DNA of 64,000 bases, taken from assembly GCA_035686365.1 (NCBI GenBank), contig DASRZM010000087.1:24504-88503 (forward strand). Direction: 5' to 3'. Origin of the DNA: DASRZM01 sp035686365. Lineage in GTDB: Bacteria; Pseudomonadota; Gammaproteobacteria; Xanthomonadales; Xanthomonadaceae. Both the position numbers and the translations under genes were made by a program. This document shows, in pieces, positions 17,582 to 27,589 of this stretch; within the stretch, counting starts at the first letter, position 1; each line of letters opens with the position of its first letter. A model generated the notes under the pieces. It was not told the origin of the DNA. It saw only the letters and a program-made list of their open reading frames with translations, and did not search any database.

Positions 17582-19954
17582 TCAGTTCCTCAACGGCTTG
17601 CCGGTCTTGAGCGTATGCACGACGCGCTCCTGCGTCCTGGGCATCTGCGCCAGCGCCACGAAATGTTCGCGCTCCAGCGCCAGCAGCCAGTCCTCGTCCA
17701 CCACCGAGCCGCGCTCGAGCTCGCCGCCGCACATCACCGTGGCGATGCGCGTGGCGATCTCGTTGTCGTGTTCGGAGATGAAGCCGCCCTCGAGCATGTT
17801 CACCAGCATCATCCGGAAGGTCGCGATCCCGGTCGCGCCGGCGACCGGAATCTGCCGCGCGGGCAAGGGCGGGCGATAGCCGCTCCCGGCCATGGCCCGT
17901 GCCCGGGTACGGGCAACGTGCAGCAGCTCGTAGGGGTTGAACACGACCGGATCGTGCGGCCGCAGCAGTCCCAGCTCGCGCGCCTCGAAAGCCGAGCTCG
18001 AGACCTTGGCCATGGCCACGGCCTCGAAGTACGGACGCAGTGCGCCGATCAGGTCGCCGCCGGCACCGGTCGCCAGGCCCACGCGGGTGGCGATCTCCTT
18101 GAGCCCGCCGCCGGCCGGCAGCAGGCCCACGCCGGCCTCCACCAGCCCGATGTAGCTCTCCAGCGCCGCCACCGTGCAGGCGGCATGCATCTGGAATTCG
18201 CAACCGCCGCCCAGCGCCATGCCGCGCACGGCCGCCACCACCGGCACCAGCGAGTACTTGATGCGCTGGCTGCTGCGCTGGAAGGTGGCCACCATCTGTT
18301 CGAGCCGGTCCAGCTTGCCGGACTGCAGCGACTGCATCGCACCAGCCAGGTCGGCGCCGGCCGAAAACGGTTCGCGCGACTGCCACAGGACCAGGCCATC
18401 GAAGTCGCGCTCGGCCACCTCGACGGCCTGCAGGATCCCATCGAGCACGCCGTCGGACACGGTGTTCATCTTGGTCCTGAACCCCAGCACCGCGATGCCG
18501 TCGCCGTCGTGCCACATGCGTACCGCGTCGGTCTCGAACACGGTCTGGCCGGCATCGAAGCGCTCGCCCAGGACCGGATCGGGAAAGCGCTGGCGTGCGT
18601 AGACCGGCAGCTGCGACCGGCCGATCGGCTCACCCTGGGCCGGGCTGAACGCGCCGTCGGTGCCGTAGACCCCGTCGCGGCCGTCGAAGACCCAGTCGGG
18701 CAGCGGTTCGCTGGACATCGCGCTGCCGTCGACGATGTCCGCGGCGATCGCCTCGGCGATCCTCTTCCAGCCCGCGACCTGCCAGGTCTCGAACGGGCCC
18801 TGCTTCCAGCCGTAGCCCCAGCGCAGGGCCAGGTCGATATCGCGCGTGGTCCGCGCGATCGAGGCCAGGTGCACTGCCGAGTAGTGCCACAGGTCGCGGA
18901 AGATGGCCCACAGGAACCGTGCCTGTGGATGTTGGCTCGCGCGCAGGGCGGCGAACTTCTCGCCCGGGTCCTTCAGCGCCAGGATCGCGCCGACCTCGGG
19001 AGCGACCTCGCCGGCGGCCTCGCGGTAGTCCCCGGTCCCGCGATCGAGCACCTCGATCGTCTTGCCGCGCTTGCGGTAGATGCCGGCCCCGGCCTTCTGG
19101 CCCAGCGCACCCTGGTCGACCAGGCCGCGCAACCAGGCCGGCGCGGCGAAATGCGCGTGCCACGGGTCCTCGGGCAAGGTCTCGGCCATCGTGCGGATCA
19201 CGTGCGCCATGGTGTCGAGGCCGACCACGTCGGCGGTCCGGTAGGTGGCGCTCTTGGGGCGACCGATCGCCGGGCCGGTCAGTGCATCGACGGTATCGAA
19301 GCCCAGCCCCTGCGCCTGGGTGTGGTGCATGGCCGCCAGCATCGAGAACACGCCGATTCGGTTGCCGATGAAATTGGGCGTGTCCAGGGCGCGCACCACG
19401 CCCTTTCCGAGCACGGTGGTCAGGAAACTCTCCAGCGCGTCGAGCAAGGCCGGATCGGTCGCGCGGGTGGGGATGAGCTCGACCAGCTGCATGTAACGCG
19501 GCGGGTTGAAGAAATGCACCCCGCAGAACCGCCTGCGCAGGGCCTCGGGAAGACTCGCGGCGAGCGACTCGATGCTCAGGCCGGAGGTGTTGCTGGCCAC
19601 GATCGCATCATCGGCCAGGTGCGGCGCGATCCTGCCGTACAGGTCGTGCTTCCAGTCCATGCGCTCGGCGATCGCCTCGATCACCAGGTCGCAGTCCCCG
19701 AGCAGTTCCAGGTGCTCGGCGTAGTTGGCCGGCGTGATCGCCGCGGCCAGGTCCTTGCGTGCCAGAGGGGCCGGCGACAGTCGGACCAGGTTGGCCAGGG
19801 CCTTGTCGACGATGCCGTTGCCGCCACCTTCTCCGGAAGGCAGGTCGAACAGCACCGTGTCGATGCCGGCATTGGTCAGGTGCGCGGCGATCTGCGCGCC
19901 CATTACGCCGGCACCGAGCACGGCGGCTTTGCGGATCATGGGAAGCTCGCTCAT
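17582..19954 (-). CDS. 3-hydroxyacyl-CoA dehydrogenase / enoyl-CoA hydratase, FadN-like order
   Basis: A 790-aa bifunctional beta-oxidation enzyme. The NAD-binding dehydrogenase comes first (AAVLGAGVMGAQIAAHL at about 10) with HFFNPPRYMQLVE and a C-terminal dehydrogenase domain to about 390; the crotonase domain follows (about 440-700, with GGGCEFQMHAACTVAA and an SAGADL oxyanion segment). This order is the reverse of E. coli FadB/FadJ and matches the FadN-type family of about 790 aa. It performs hydration and oxidation of acyl-CoA before thiolysis by the product of the downstream thiolase gene. A hairpin-chain repeat fills the gap to the TetR gene. Confidence 0.9.
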   Translation of the reverse strand: MSELPMIRKAAVLGAGVMGAQIAAHLTNAGIDTVLFDLPSGEGGGNGIVDKALANLVRLSPAPLARKDLAAAITPANYAEHLELLGDCDLVIEAIAERMDWKHDLYGRIAPHLADDAIVASNTSGLSIESLAASLPEALRRRFCGVHFFNPPRYMQLVELIPTRATDPALLDALESFLTTVLGKGVVRALDTPNFIGNRIGVFSMLAAMHHTQAQGLGFDTVDALTGPAIGRPKSATYRTADVVGLDTMAHVIRTMAETLPEDPWHAHFAAPAWLRGLVDQGALGQKAGAGIYRKRGKTIEVLDRGTGDYREAAGEVAPEVGAILALKDPGEKFAALRASQHPQARFLWAIFRDLWHYSAVHLASIARTTRDIDLALRWGYGWKQGPFETWQVAGWKRIAEAIAADIVDGSAMSSEPLPDWVFDGRDGVYGTDGAFSPAQGEPIGRSQLPVYARQRFPDPVLGERFDAGQTVFETDAVRMWHDGDGIAVLGFRTKMNTVSDGVLDGILQAVEVAERDFDGLVLWQSREPFSAGADLAGAMQSLQSGKLDRLEQMVATFQRSSQRIKYSLVPVVAAVRGMALGGGCEFQMHAACTVAALESYIGLVEAGVGLLPAGGGLKEIATRVGLATGAGGDLIGALRPYFEAVAMAKVSSSAFEARELGLLRPHDPVVFNPYELLHVARTRARAMAGSGYRPPLPARQIPVAGATGIATFRMMLVNMLEGGFISEHDNEIATRIATVMCGGELERGSVVDEDWLLALEREHFVALAQMPRTQERVVHTLKTGKPLRN

Positions 19955-20013
19955 GGGATCGTTCGCAACCTTGTCGTTCGTCGGGCGGGCGGCTCAGGAA
20001 TCTCTGGATGAAC

Positions 20014-20158
20014 CTCTGAACACGTTCGGAGCTTCACGCGCCATGGATTGCGCGCTCGCGGGTCCGGCACGCGGGTGCCTGATCCGGCACAGCCGGCTCC
20101 GGACAGTTGCCGGACCCGGCGGGTCTGGGCAAGCCCTCGACGGACTTGTCCAGGCCTT
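20014..20158 (+). repeat. Hairpin-chain intergenic repeat, copy A
   Basis: About 145 bp aligning over its whole length with copy B (30520-30660). Successive hairpins are CTCTGAAC/GTTCGGAG (20014-20031), ACGCGCCA with TGGA loop (20036-20055), a GGCAC/GTGCC stem near 20065-20090, GACCCG-G-CGGGTC (20113-20125) and a 12-bp arm pair ending near 20155. Stem bases differ from copy B in paired fashion, for example GACCCG/CGGGTC here and GACTCG/CGAGTC there. It sits between the TetR stop and the FadN-like start, both on the minus strand. Confidence 0.8.
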
Positions 20159-20161
20159 GGG

Positions 20162-20782
20162 TCAATGCGCCCGCAGGCCGGCGGCCGCGAAGCGCACCAG
20201 CTGCTCGGCGGCGCGCTCGCAGTGGGCGCGCTCGGAAACCCCGCCCGGCCGCTTGATGGTGCCGAAATCTGCCATCGCGTAGGTCAGCGCGCCGGCGGTG
20301 AAATCCAGCCGCCAGTAGAGTTCCTGCTTGGACAGGTGCGGCAGCTCCGCGGTGATGGCCTGGGCGAAACGTCGCAGCACGTGGCCGTAATTATCGGACA
20401 GAAACAGCCGGAAGCGTTCGTTCTTTTCCGCATAGGCCCGGGCCAGCACGCGCACGAACGCGGCGCCGCCGGAGCGGTCCAGGGTCATGCCCAGGGCCGG
20501 TTCCACGAAGGCGCGCAGGATCGACTCCAGAGAGCGTTCAGGGACCGCCATGGCCTCATCCAGCGCCGCCAGGCGGCGCTCGGTCAGCTCGTCCAGACGC
20601 CGGCGGAACACCTCGGTGACGAGGTTCTCCTTGGAGCCGAAATGATAGTTGACGGCGGCCAGGTTGACGTCGGCCCGGGTCGTGACCTGGCGCAGCGAGG
20701 TGCCCGCAAAGCCATGCTGCGCGAACAGCGCCTCGGCGGCCGAGAGGATGCGCTGCTTGGTGGAGAAGTGGGGGGTGTTCAC
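20162..20782 (-). CDS. TetR-family regulator, likely of fatty-acid degradation (PsrA/FadR-like)
   Basis: A 206-aa repressor. The TetR helix-turn-helix fills residues about 10-55 (ILSAAEALFAQHGF, then RQVTTRADVNLAAVNYHFGSKENL), and the C-terminal ligand domain is helical. The start is GTG, fixed by the family N-terminus. The downstream genes on the same strand encode beta-oxidation enzymes, and an inverted repeat of the AAAC-GTTT type lies 11 bp upstream of the start. Together these suggest a PsrA-like regulator that releases DNA on binding long-chain fatty acid or acyl-CoA; the ligand is inferred. Confidence 0.85.
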   Translation of the reverse strand: MNTPHFSTKQRILSAAEALFAQHGFAGTSLRQVTTRADVNLAAVNYHFGSKENLVTEVFRRRLDELTERRLAALDEAMAVPERSLESILRAFVEPALGMTLDRSGGAAFVRVLARAYAEKNERFRLFLSDNYGHVLRRFAQAITAELPHLSKQELYWRLDFTAGALTYAMADFGTIKRPGGVSERAHCERAAEQLVRFAAAGLRAH

Positions 20783-20792
20783 CGGCGCGGAA

Positions 20793-20808
20793 TCAAACGT
20801 TCGTTTGA
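20793..20808. promoter_or_regulatory. Predicted TetR operator (perfect palindrome)
   Basis: TCAAACG and CGTTTGA form perfect 7-bp arms around a 2-bp centre, immediately upstream of the TetR start codon. The half-sites fit the known PsrA-type pattern (AAAC, a few bases, GTTT). The position indicates autorepression. I saw no second full copy before the FadN-like gene, so that operon may be controlled by read-through or a diverged site. Confidence 0.7.
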
Positions 20809-21090
20809 ACCATGCTAGTCCTGCCGCGGACCCGGGTCAATCGGTGCGCGGCCTGGAGCACGGCCTGGAGCGAAACTGTGATGCAGTGCGCGCTTTGTTG
20901 CCCGCAGACCACCGTAGGCTAGGGCGGACAGTGGCCGAATCCCTTGTCAAACCCGGGCTTTACGAAGCATTTATCTGTTACGATCACACTCTTCACGCCG
21001 GGTTCCGTGGCCTGGATCCAACGGACCCGGGCCGCGTTGTGCGCCCGGCACAACAACACACCCGGAGCATAGGAAGGAGTCGCTGCACCA
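20809..21090. other. Leader region of ndk with no gene
   Basis: About 280 bp between the TetR operator and ndk. No ORF with a plausible ribosome site is visible. A TTGTCA at 20944-20949 could be a -35 element, but I could not pair it with a well-spaced -10. An AGGAAGGAG ribosome-binding site at 21070-21078 serves ndk. Confidence 0.4.
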
Positions 21091-21516
21091 ATGCCGCTGG
21101 AACGCACGCTTTCGATCATCAAGCCCGATGCCGTGGCCAGGAACGTGATCGGCCAGATCTATTCCCGTTTCGAGAATGCCGGACTGCGGATCGTCGCGGC
21201 CAGGATGAAGCGCCTCTCACGTGCGGAGGCCGAAGGTTTTTATGCTGTGCACCGGGAACGTCCGTTCTTCGATCCGCTGGTGCGGTTCATGCTCTCGGGT
21301 CCGGTGATGATCCAGGTACTGGAGGGCCCCGATGCGATCGCGAAGAACCGCGAGCTGATGGGCGCGACCGATCCGAAGAAGGCCGAAGCCGGAACCATCC
21401 GCGCCGACTTCGCCGAAAGCATCGACGCCAATGCCGTGCATGGCTCCGACGGCGCCGAAACCGCGCGCAGCGAGATCGCCTACTTCTTTTCCGACATCGA
21501 GTTGTGCGCGCGCTGA
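21091..21516 (+). CDS. ndk: Nucleoside diphosphate kinase
   Basis: A 141-aa enzyme balancing NTP and dNTP pools by moving the gamma phosphate through a phosphohistidine. It has the N-terminal [12 protein letters not shown], the active-site His in NAVHGSD near residue 117 and the usual length. A strong ribosome-binding site (AGGAAGGAG) precedes the ATG. It heads the conserved ndk-rlmN-pilF-rodZ run; the rlmN start lies 25 bp beyond the stop. Confidence 0.97.
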   Translation: MPLERTLSIIKPDAVARNVIGQIYSRFENAGLRIVAARMKRLSRAEAEGFYAVHRERPFFDPLVRFMLSGPVMIQVLEGPDAIAKNRELMGATDPKKAEAGTIRADFAESIDANAVHGSDGAETARSEIAYFFSDIELCAR

Positions 21517-21541
21517 GCGCGTGCGCCACCCCGGACCCGAC

Positions 21542-22657
21542 GTGACTGAATCCAACGCCCGCATCAACCTGCTCGACCACGACCGCGAGGGCCTGCGCGG
21601 CCTGCTGGCCGGCCTGGGCGAGAAGCCATGGCGGGCCGACCAGCTGATGAAGTGGATCCACCACCGGCATGTGACCGATTTCGGGCAGATGACGGACCTG
21701 GGCAAGAGCCTGCGCGGCAAGCTTGCCGAGGTTGCCGAGGTGCGCCCGCCGCGGATCCTGTTCGAGAAGCAGTCCGCTGACGGGGTCCACAAGTGGCTGC
21801 TGGCCATGGACGGCGGCAACGGAATCGAGACCGTCTTCATTCCCGACCGCGGGCGCGGGACGCTGTGCGTGTCCTCGCAGGTCGGCTGCGGGCTCAACTG
21901 CCGCTTCTGCTACACCGGCACCCAGGGATTCAACCGCAACCTGTCGACCGCCGAGATCGTCGGCCAGGTGTGGATCGCGGCCCGCCACCTGGGCAACGTG
22001 CCGCACCGCCAGCGCAGGCTCACCAACGTGGTGATGATGGGCATGGGGGAGCCGCTGCTGAACTTCGACAACGTCGTGCGCGCGATGAGCGTGATGCGCG
22101 ACGACCTGGGCTTCGGCCTGGCGAACAAGCGCGTCACGCTGTCCACCGCCGGGCTGGTCCCGATGATCGACCGGCTTTCGGAGGAGTCGGACGTCTCCCT
22201 CGCGGTTTCTTTGCATGCGCCCGACGACGAGTTGCGTACGCGCCTGGTGCCGCTGAACAGGAAGTATCCGATCCAGACCCTGCTCGCTGCCTGCGAACGC
22301 TACGCGGCACGCCGGCCGCGCACCTCGATCACCTTCGAGTACACGCTGATGCGCGGGGTCAACGACCAGCCGCAGCACGCGCGCGCACTGGTCAGGCTGA
22401 TGCGGCGCCTGCCGTCCAAGGTCAACCTGATTCCGTTCAACCCGTTCCCGGGCACCGAGTTCGAGCGGCCGGACGAGCAGGAGATCCGTGCGTTCCAGAA
22501 GATCCTGCTCGACTCGCACGTACTTGCCACGGTGCGGCGCACCCGCGGAGAGGAGATCGACGCCGCCTGCGGCCAGCTCAAGGGCCAGGTCATGGACCGG
22601 ACACGACGGCAGGCCGAGTTCCGGCGCCGTATCGAGGAGGCCGCGCATGCAGCCTGA
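21542..22657 (+). CDS. rlmN: Dual-specificity 23S rRNA (A2503-C2) / tRNA (A37-C2) methyltransferase
   Basis: A 371-aa radical-SAM methyltransferase. The 4Fe-4S cysteines are in CGLNCRFC (CxxxCxxC) near residue 118; GMGEPLLN follows, and the catalytic Cys that forms a protein-RNA intermediate is in the C-terminal [17 protein letters not shown] 21542 is chosen because the conserved block [11 protein letters not shown] starts 8 residues in; another in-frame GTG is 7 codons upstream. The stop overlaps pilF by 11 bp. Confidence 0.93.
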   Translation: MTESNARINLLDHDREGLRGLLAGLGEKPWRADQLMKWIHHRHVTDFGQMTDLGKSLRGKLAEVAEVRPPRILFEKQSADGVHKWLLAMDGGNGIETVFIPDRGRGTLCVSSQVGCGLNCRFCYTGTQGFNRNLSTAEIVGQVWIAARHLGNVPHRQRRLTNVVMMGMGEPLLNFDNVVRAMSVMRDDLGFGLANKRVTLSTAGLVPMIDRLSEESDVSLAVSLHAPDDELRTRLVPLNRKYPIQTLLAACERYAARRPRTSITFEYTLMRGVNDQPQHARALVRLMRRLPSKVNLIPFNPFPGTEFERPDEQEIRAFQKILLDSHVLATVRRTRGEEIDAACGQLKGQVMDRTRRQAEFRRRIEEAAHAA

Positions 22658-23414
22658 TCGCCTGGCGCTGCTGCTGGCTCCGGTGCTCGCGCTCTCGGCC
22701 TGCGCGACCGGCGGCGGCCGCTCGTCCGCATCCGAGACCGGGACGACCCGCAGCGCCGCGGACGTCAACGTCCAGCTGGGCCAGAAGTACATGGAGCGCG
22801 GCGACCTGGAAATCGCGATGGAGAAGCTGCGCAAGGCCGTGGAGCTGGATCCGCGCTCGGCCGACGCCCACACGATGCTGGGCGTGCTCTACGAGCGCAT
22901 CGGCCGAGTCGAGCTGGCGGGCGAGCACTACGCCAGGTCGGTCGCGCTCGATGGTGACGACGGCGTCATGCTCAACAACTACGGCGGGTTCCTGTGCCGG
23001 CAGCGGCGCTACGACGAGGCCGACGCGATGTTCGCCAAGGCACTGGAGGATCCGTTCTACCGCACACCCAACGCGGCACTGACCAATGCCGGCGTGTGCG
23101 CAATGCAGGCCGGCAGGCTGGAGCGCGCCGAGTCGTACCTGCGGCGCGCACTGGAGAAGGAACCGCGCAATTCCGGCGCATTGTTCCAGCTCGCGCAGGT
23201 CAACTTCGCAAAAGGGGAATTCCTGAGCGCCCGCGCGTTCATCCAGCGGCTCGAGGCGGCCTCACCGGCCACCGCCGAGGCGTTGAGCCTTGCGGCCCGG
23301 ATCGAGGAGCGGCTCGGCGACAAGGCGGCGGCGGACAAGTACCGCAAGCGCCTGCGCACCGAGTTTCCCGACTACCGGCCACCGAAGACTTCCGGGGAGA
23401 CCAGCTCGTCATGA
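22647..23414 (+). CDS. pilF: Type IV pilus pilotin lipoprotein PilF/PilW (TPR)
   Basis: A 255-aa lipoprotein. Its signal peptide ends in the lipobox LSAC (Cys near residue 20), followed by about six TPR units from residue 45 ([26 protein letters not shown] and similar). PilF/PilW helps the PilQ secretin reach the outer membrane. The start is at 22647 with GAGGAGG at 22635-22641; it overlaps rlmN by 11 bp and rodZ by 4 bp. The rest of the pilus machinery is not in this window. Confidence 0.9.
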   Translation: MQPDRLALLLAPVLALSACATGGGRSSASETGTTRSAADVNVQLGQKYMERGDLEIAMEKLRKAVELDPRSADAHTMLGVLYERIGRVELAGEHYARSVALDGDDGVMLNNYGGFLCRQRRYDEADAMFAKALEDPFYRTPNAALTNAGVCAMQAGRLERAESYLRRALEKEPRNSGALFQLAQVNFAKGEFLSARAFIQRLEAASPATAEALSLAARIEERLGDKAAADKYRKRLRTEFPDYRPPKTSGETSSS

Positions 23415-24274
23415 TCGACCATGCTTCCGAGGGGGGGGAGTCGCTGGGCCGGCGCCTGAGGGCGGCGCGCCTTGCCAGGGACCTGGGCGTTGCCGAGGCC
23501 GCGGCCAGGCTCCGGCTGCCGGTGGCGCTGGTCGAGGCGATGGAGGCCGACGACCACGCGCGGCTGGGCGCCTGGGTGTACGCCCGCGGTTACCTGATCA
23601 GCTATGCGAGCCTGGTCGGCGTGCCCGTGGTCGCGGTGGATGCGATCCGCCAGCGCGTCGCCGAGGCGCCGCCGCCGCTGCAGGCCACGACCCGGACCTC
23701 GCGATCCCACCTGCTGCTCGACCGCTACCTGCGGCGGGCGGTGTACCTGGTACTCACCGCCGCGATCGTGCTGCCGGTGGTGTTCTTCGCCCGGCTCGAG
23801 CGGCTGGACGTCCGCCACCTGACCCTGCAGCCGCTGGATCCGGCCGTCGAGCTGGACGCCGACGCGCCGGCTACGCCGGCGGAAGATCAGGGTGAACAGC
23901 CGGTCGTGGCGTCGATGACGCCGTTCTATCTCCGCCAGGCCGACGCGGGCGCGGTCGGCCCGCCGGCGCTCCCCGGCGCCGCGATCGCGGCCGTGGCCGA
24001 CAGCCGGCCCGGCGTACTGACGATCCGGCTGACCTCGCCAAGCTGGGTCGAGATCGTGGGCCGCGACGGCGCGCGACTGGAGTACGGTCTGCTCGAAGCG
24101 GGCGTCGAACGCAGCTTCCCGGTCGGGTCCGTGAAAAGCATTTCGATCGGCAACGCCGACGCGATCCGGGTTGCGATCGACGGCGAGCCGGTCGACCTGG
24201 AGCCCTTCCGTCGGGCCAACGTCGCCCGATTTGAGCTATCCTCGTCGGGTCAGCCGACGCCAGTCGACGGCTGA
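23411..24274 (+). CDS. rodZ: Cytoskeleton protein RodZ
   Basis: A 287-aa single-pass membrane protein linking MreB to the elongation machinery. The N-terminus is an HTH_25-like helix-turn-helix (SLGRRLRAARLARDLGVAEAA) that binds MreB, the TM span is at about 112-132 (VYLVLTAAIVLPVVFF), and the C-terminus is the DUF4115 periplasmic beta domain (LTIRLTSPSWVEIVGRDG). The ATG overlaps the pilF stop. In most relatives ispG and hisS follow; here yfgM follows directly after 60 bp. Confidence 0.9.
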   Translation: MIDHASEGGESLGRRLRAARLARDLGVAEAAARLRLPVALVEAMEADDHARLGAWVYARGYLISYASLVGVPVVAVDAIRQRVAEAPPPLQATTRTSRSHLLLDRYLRRAVYLVLTAAIVLPVVFFARLERLDVRHLTLQPLDPAVELDADAPATPAEDQGEQPVVASMTPFYLRQADAGAVGPPALPGAAIAAVADSRPGVLTIRLTSPSWVEIVGRDGARLEYGLLEAGVERSFPVGSVKSISIGNADAIRVAIDGEPVDLEPFRRANVARFELSSSGQPTPVDG

Positions 24275-24334
24275 GCCTCCCACCGAAAACCGGTCAGCCA
24301 CCCCGCGGCCCGCCCGGCGCCGCGTCGACGACAC

Positions 24335-24991
24335 ATGGCCATGGAACTACTTGACGAACACGAACAAGGCGAACGCGTCCGCACCTGGCTCAGGGAAAAC
24401 GGTACCGCGATCCTCGGCGGCATCGCCCTGGGCGTGGCGGCGATCTTCAGCTGGCAGTGGTGGCAGGGGTCCCAGGAGCGGGACCGGATCGCCGCCGCGG
24501 ACCAGTACCACCGGCTCAGCGAGGCGGTGGCCGCGTCCGATGCCGATGGCATGCGTGCGCTGGCGGGGCAGCTGCAGACGGATTTCCCGGGCAATCCCTA
24601 TGCCATGCTCGCCGCGCTGCACCTGGCCGAGCTGGAACTGGGCGAGGGCAACAGCGAGGCTGCCGCACAGACGCTCGAACACGCCCGCACCACGGCGACC
24701 GATCCGGCGCTGCGCGGAGTGGCCACGCTGCGGCTGGCGCGCGTGCGCATCGCCCGGGGGGAGTTCGAGCAGGCGCTGACGCTGCTCGCGGACGCCCAGC
24801 TGGCCGAGGACTATGCGGGCCTGGCGGCAGAGCTGCGTGGCGACGCGCTCGCTGCCCTGGGCCGCGAGCACGATGCGCGCGGTGCGTATGCCGAGGCGCT
24901 GTCCATACTCGATATCGCCGCCCCGAACCGCAGCATCATCGAAATGAAGCTCGCCGCCGTCGGCGGACGGGCCGAATCGCCGGAGACCTGA
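24335..24991 (+). CDS. yfgM: YfgM-like tetratricopeptide membrane protein
   Basis: A 218-aa protein with a short cytoplasmic head, one TM helix near residues 25-45 (AILGGIALGVAAIFSWQWW) and a periplasmic TPR-like domain (DUF2133 type). YfgM associates with the SecYEG translocon and PpiD and assists envelope protein folding. The start MAMELLDEHEQ is standard; ATG 24341 is an equally good alternative. bamB follows after 2 bp. Confidence 0.88.
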   Translation: MAMELLDEHEQGERVRTWLRENGTAILGGIALGVAAIFSWQWWQGSQERDRIAAADQYHRLSEAVAASDADGMRALAGQLQTDFPGNPYAMLAALHLAELELGEGNSEAAAQTLEHARTTATDPALRGVATLRLARVRIARGEFEQALTLLADAQLAEDYAGLAAELRGDALAALGREHDARGAYAEALSILDIAAPNRSIIEMKLAAVGGRAESPET

Positions 24992-24993
24992 GC

Positions 24994-26178
24994 ATGGATC
25001 GCACGAGATTCCGTTTACCGATGCCGGCACTGGCGGCGGCGCTGGCGCTTGCAACGCTGACGCTGGGTGGCTGCAATCTGTTCAAGAGCCCCACCCGCGA
25101 AAACGTCGAACCCCCCGCGGAACTGACCGAATTCGCGCCCACGCGCACCATCGAGCGCCTGTGGACGCAGCGCATGGGCAAGGGCGAGAAGCGGCTGGGC
25201 CTGCGCCGCAGCATCGGTGTGTCCGCCGGCCGCGTGCTTGCCGCCACGCTCGAGGGCGAGGCCGTTGCGCTGGATGCCGCCACCGGCAGGACACTGTGGC
25301 TGACCGAGACCGGCCTGCGGCTGTCCTCCACGCCCGGCGCGGGCGAGGGCACGGTGGTGATCGGCGCCCTGGACGGCGAGGTGATCGCGCTGGACGAGGG
25401 CACCGGCAACGAGCGCTGGCGGGCGAAGGTCTCCTCCGAAGTCGTCGCGGCGCCGGCCGTGGATCGTGGGCTCGCAGTGGTGCGCGCCAATGACGGACGC
25501 ATGTTCGGCTTCGACCTGGCCAGCGGTGAACGGCGCTGGGTCTTCGATCGCGGCCTGCCGACACTGACGCTGCGCGGGAACGGGCCGCCGCTGGCGCGCG
25601 GGGGCGCCGTGTTCGCCGGCTATGACGACGGCACGGTGGTCGCACTTCGCATCGACGACGGCGCGCTGGTCTGGGAAGCGATGGTTGCCGAGCCCTCCGG
25701 CCGCACCGACCTGGACCGGATGGTCGACGTCGACGGCCAACTGGAGATGGCCGGCGCGGAACTGTTCGCGGCCGCCTACGGCGGGCAGGTCATGGGGCTT
25801 GCCGCCGAGAACGGCAGCCAGCGCTGGGCGCGCGAGATGTCCGCGTACGGAGGGCTCGCACTGGCCGGCGATCGCCTGGTCGTGGCAGACGCCGCCGGAA
25901 CGGTGTGGGCGTTGAGCCTGACCGATGGTTCGGCGCTGTGGAAGCAGGACGCGCTCGCATGGCGCTGGCTGTCCTCGCCGGCGGTGCTGGACGGAACCGT
26001 CGTGGTCGGGGACTTCGAAGGCTACCTGCACTGGTTCGACCTGGAATCGGGCAGGCCGGCCGCGCGCACGCGGATGGGCAAGAATCCGATCCGCGCCCGG
26101 CCAGTCGCCGCCGGCGGCATCGTCTATGCCGTCAACACCAACGGCGAGATCGGCGCCTACCGGGCCGGCGGCGGCTGA
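24994..26178 (+). CDS. bamB: Outer-membrane protein assembly factor BamB
   Basis: A 394-aa lipoprotein of the BAM complex. The lipobox is LGGC (Cys near residue 28). The mature part is an eight-bladed PQQ-type propeller with repeated blade ends such as [21 protein letters not shown] and [11 protein letters not shown]. BamB supports folding of outer-membrane barrels at BamA. It is encoded between yfgM and der, as in E. coli. The ATG is chosen by signal peptide position. Confidence 0.95.
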   Translation: MDRTRFRLPMPALAAALALATLTLGGCNLFKSPTRENVEPPAELTEFAPTRTIERLWTQRMGKGEKRLGLRRSIGVSAGRVLAATLEGEAVALDAATGRTLWLTETGLRLSSTPGAGEGTVVIGALDGEVIALDEGTGNERWRAKVSSEVVAAPAVDRGLAVVRANDGRMFGFDLASGERRWVFDRGLPTLTLRGNGPPLARGGAVFAGYDDGTVVALRIDDGALVWEAMVAEPSGRTDLDRMVDVDGQLEMAGAELFAAAYGGQVMGLAAENGSQRWAREMSAYGGLALAGDRLVVADAAGTVWALSLTDGSALWKQDALAWRWLSSPAVLDGTVVVGDFEGYLHWFDLESGRPAARTRMGKNPIRARPVAAGGIVYAVNTNGEIGAYRAGGG

Positions 26179-26191
26179 TCCCGGGGTCCGC

Positions 26192-27589
26192 ATGCTCCCG
26201 CTGGTCGCCCTCGTCGGCCGGCCCAACGTCGGCAAGTCGACGCTGTTCAATGCCCTCACGCGCACGCGCCAGGCGCTGGTAGCGGACCAGCCCGGCGTCA
26301 CGCGCGATCGCCACTATGGCGTATGCCGGCTGGCCGACCGCCATTTCATGCTGATCGACACCGGCGGCCTGACCGGCGAGGGCGAAGGCATGGCGGGCCT
26401 GACCGCACGCCAGGCCGAGACCGCGATCGTCGAATCGGATCTGGTGGTGCTGGTGGTCGATGCGCGGGAAGGCGCCTTGCCGCAGGACCACGGCATCCTG
26501 AAATTCCTGCGCCGGAGCGGCAAGCCGGTCGTGCTCGCGGTCAACAAGACCGACGGCCTGGACGAGGGCGCCGCACTCGCCGAGTTCGCCGACTTCGGGA
26601 TCGAGGATTCGCTGCCACTTTCGGCGGCGCATCAGCGCGGGATCCACGGCCTGCTGACGACCGTGCTCGGTCACCTGCCGGAACCGACCGCAGAGGACGC
26701 AGCCGCTGCAGACGATGGGGGTGGCCGCATCCGGCTTGCCTTTGTCGGCCGCCCGAATGTCGGCAAGTCCACCCTGGTGAACCGGCTGCTCGGCGAGGAG
26801 CGCGTGATCGCCTCCGAAGTCCCGGGCACCACCCGCGATTCGATACGCATCGATCTGGACCGCGACGGCCAGCAGTACCGCCTGATCGACACCGCCGGCA
26901 TCCGCCGCCGTGGCCGGATCGAGCAGGGTGTGGAAAAGATCAGCGTCATCAAGACCCTGCACGCGATCGAGGAGTGCCAGATCGCGGTGGTCCTGATCGA
27001 CGGCGCCGAAGGCTTGACCGACCAGGACCTGACGGTGATCGGCCACGTCCTGGATGCCGGCCGCGCCCTGGTGCTGGCGGTGAACAAGTGGGACGGACTG
27101 CCGCCGGACCAGCGCGAACGCTGCCGGTACGAACTGGACCGGCGCCTGCGTTTCGTCGAATTCGCGGAGGTGGTGACGATCTCGGCCCTGCACGGCTCCG
27201 GCCTGCGCGAGCTGTTCGCGGCCGTGCACCGTGCGCACGCCTCGGCGATGCGCACCTTCTCCACCGCCGAGGTCACCCGCGCGCTGGAGGTCGCCTACGA
27301 AAGCTTCCAGCCCCCGCTGGTAGGCGGCCGCGTCGCCAAGTTGCGCTATGCGCACCCGGGCGGAAGCAACCCGCCGACCTTCGTCATCCACGGTTCGCGC
27401 ATCCGGACGCTTCCGGACAGCTACAAGCGCTACCTGGAGAATTTCTTCCGCAAGCGTTTCGAGCTGGTCGGCACACCGGTGCGCCTGGAATTCCGCGAAG
27501 GGCGAAATCCCTACGAGGGCCGGCGCAACGAGCTGACCGACCGCCAGAAACGCAGCCGGCGCCGGCTGCTGCGGCACGCGCGCAAGTGA
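26192..27589 (+). CDS. der: Ribosome assembly GTPase Der (EngA)
   Basis: A 465-aa protein with two tandem GTPase domains, each with GRPNVGKST (residues about 9 and 186), a DTGG or DTAG switch II and an NKxD motif (NKTD, NKWD). A C-terminal KH-like domain (from about 360) is followed by the basic tail [18 protein letters not shown]. Der matures the 50S subunit. The stop shares one base with the mobA start (TGATG). Confidence 0.97.
   Translation: MLPLVALVGRPNVGKSTLFNALTRTRQALVADQPGVTRDRHYGVCRLADRHFMLIDTGGLTGEGEGMAGLTARQAETAIVESDLVVLVVDAREGALPQDHGILKFLRRSGKPVVLAVNKTDGLDEGAALAEFADFGIEDSLPLSAAHQRGIHGLLTTVLGHLPEPTAEDAAAADDGGGRIRLAFVGRPNVGKSTLVNRLLGEERVIASEVPGTTRDSIRIDLDRDGQQYRLIDTAGIRRRGRIEQGVEKISVIKTLHAIEECQIAVVLIDGAEGLTDQDLTVIGHVLDAGRALVLAVNKWDGLPPDQRERCRYELDRRLRFVEFAEVVTISALHGSGLRELFAAVHRAHASAMRTFSTAEVTRALEVAYESFQPPLVGGRVAKLRYAHPGGSNPPTFVIHGSRIRTLPDSYKRYLENFFRKRFELVGTPVRLEFREGRNPYEGRRNELTDRQKRSRRRLLRHARK

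Noticed and set aside
17615..20011. A 798-codon plus-strand frame opposite the FadN-like gene
   Set aside because: The antisense product has no domain signature, while the minus strand has complete dehydrogenase and hydratase motifs.
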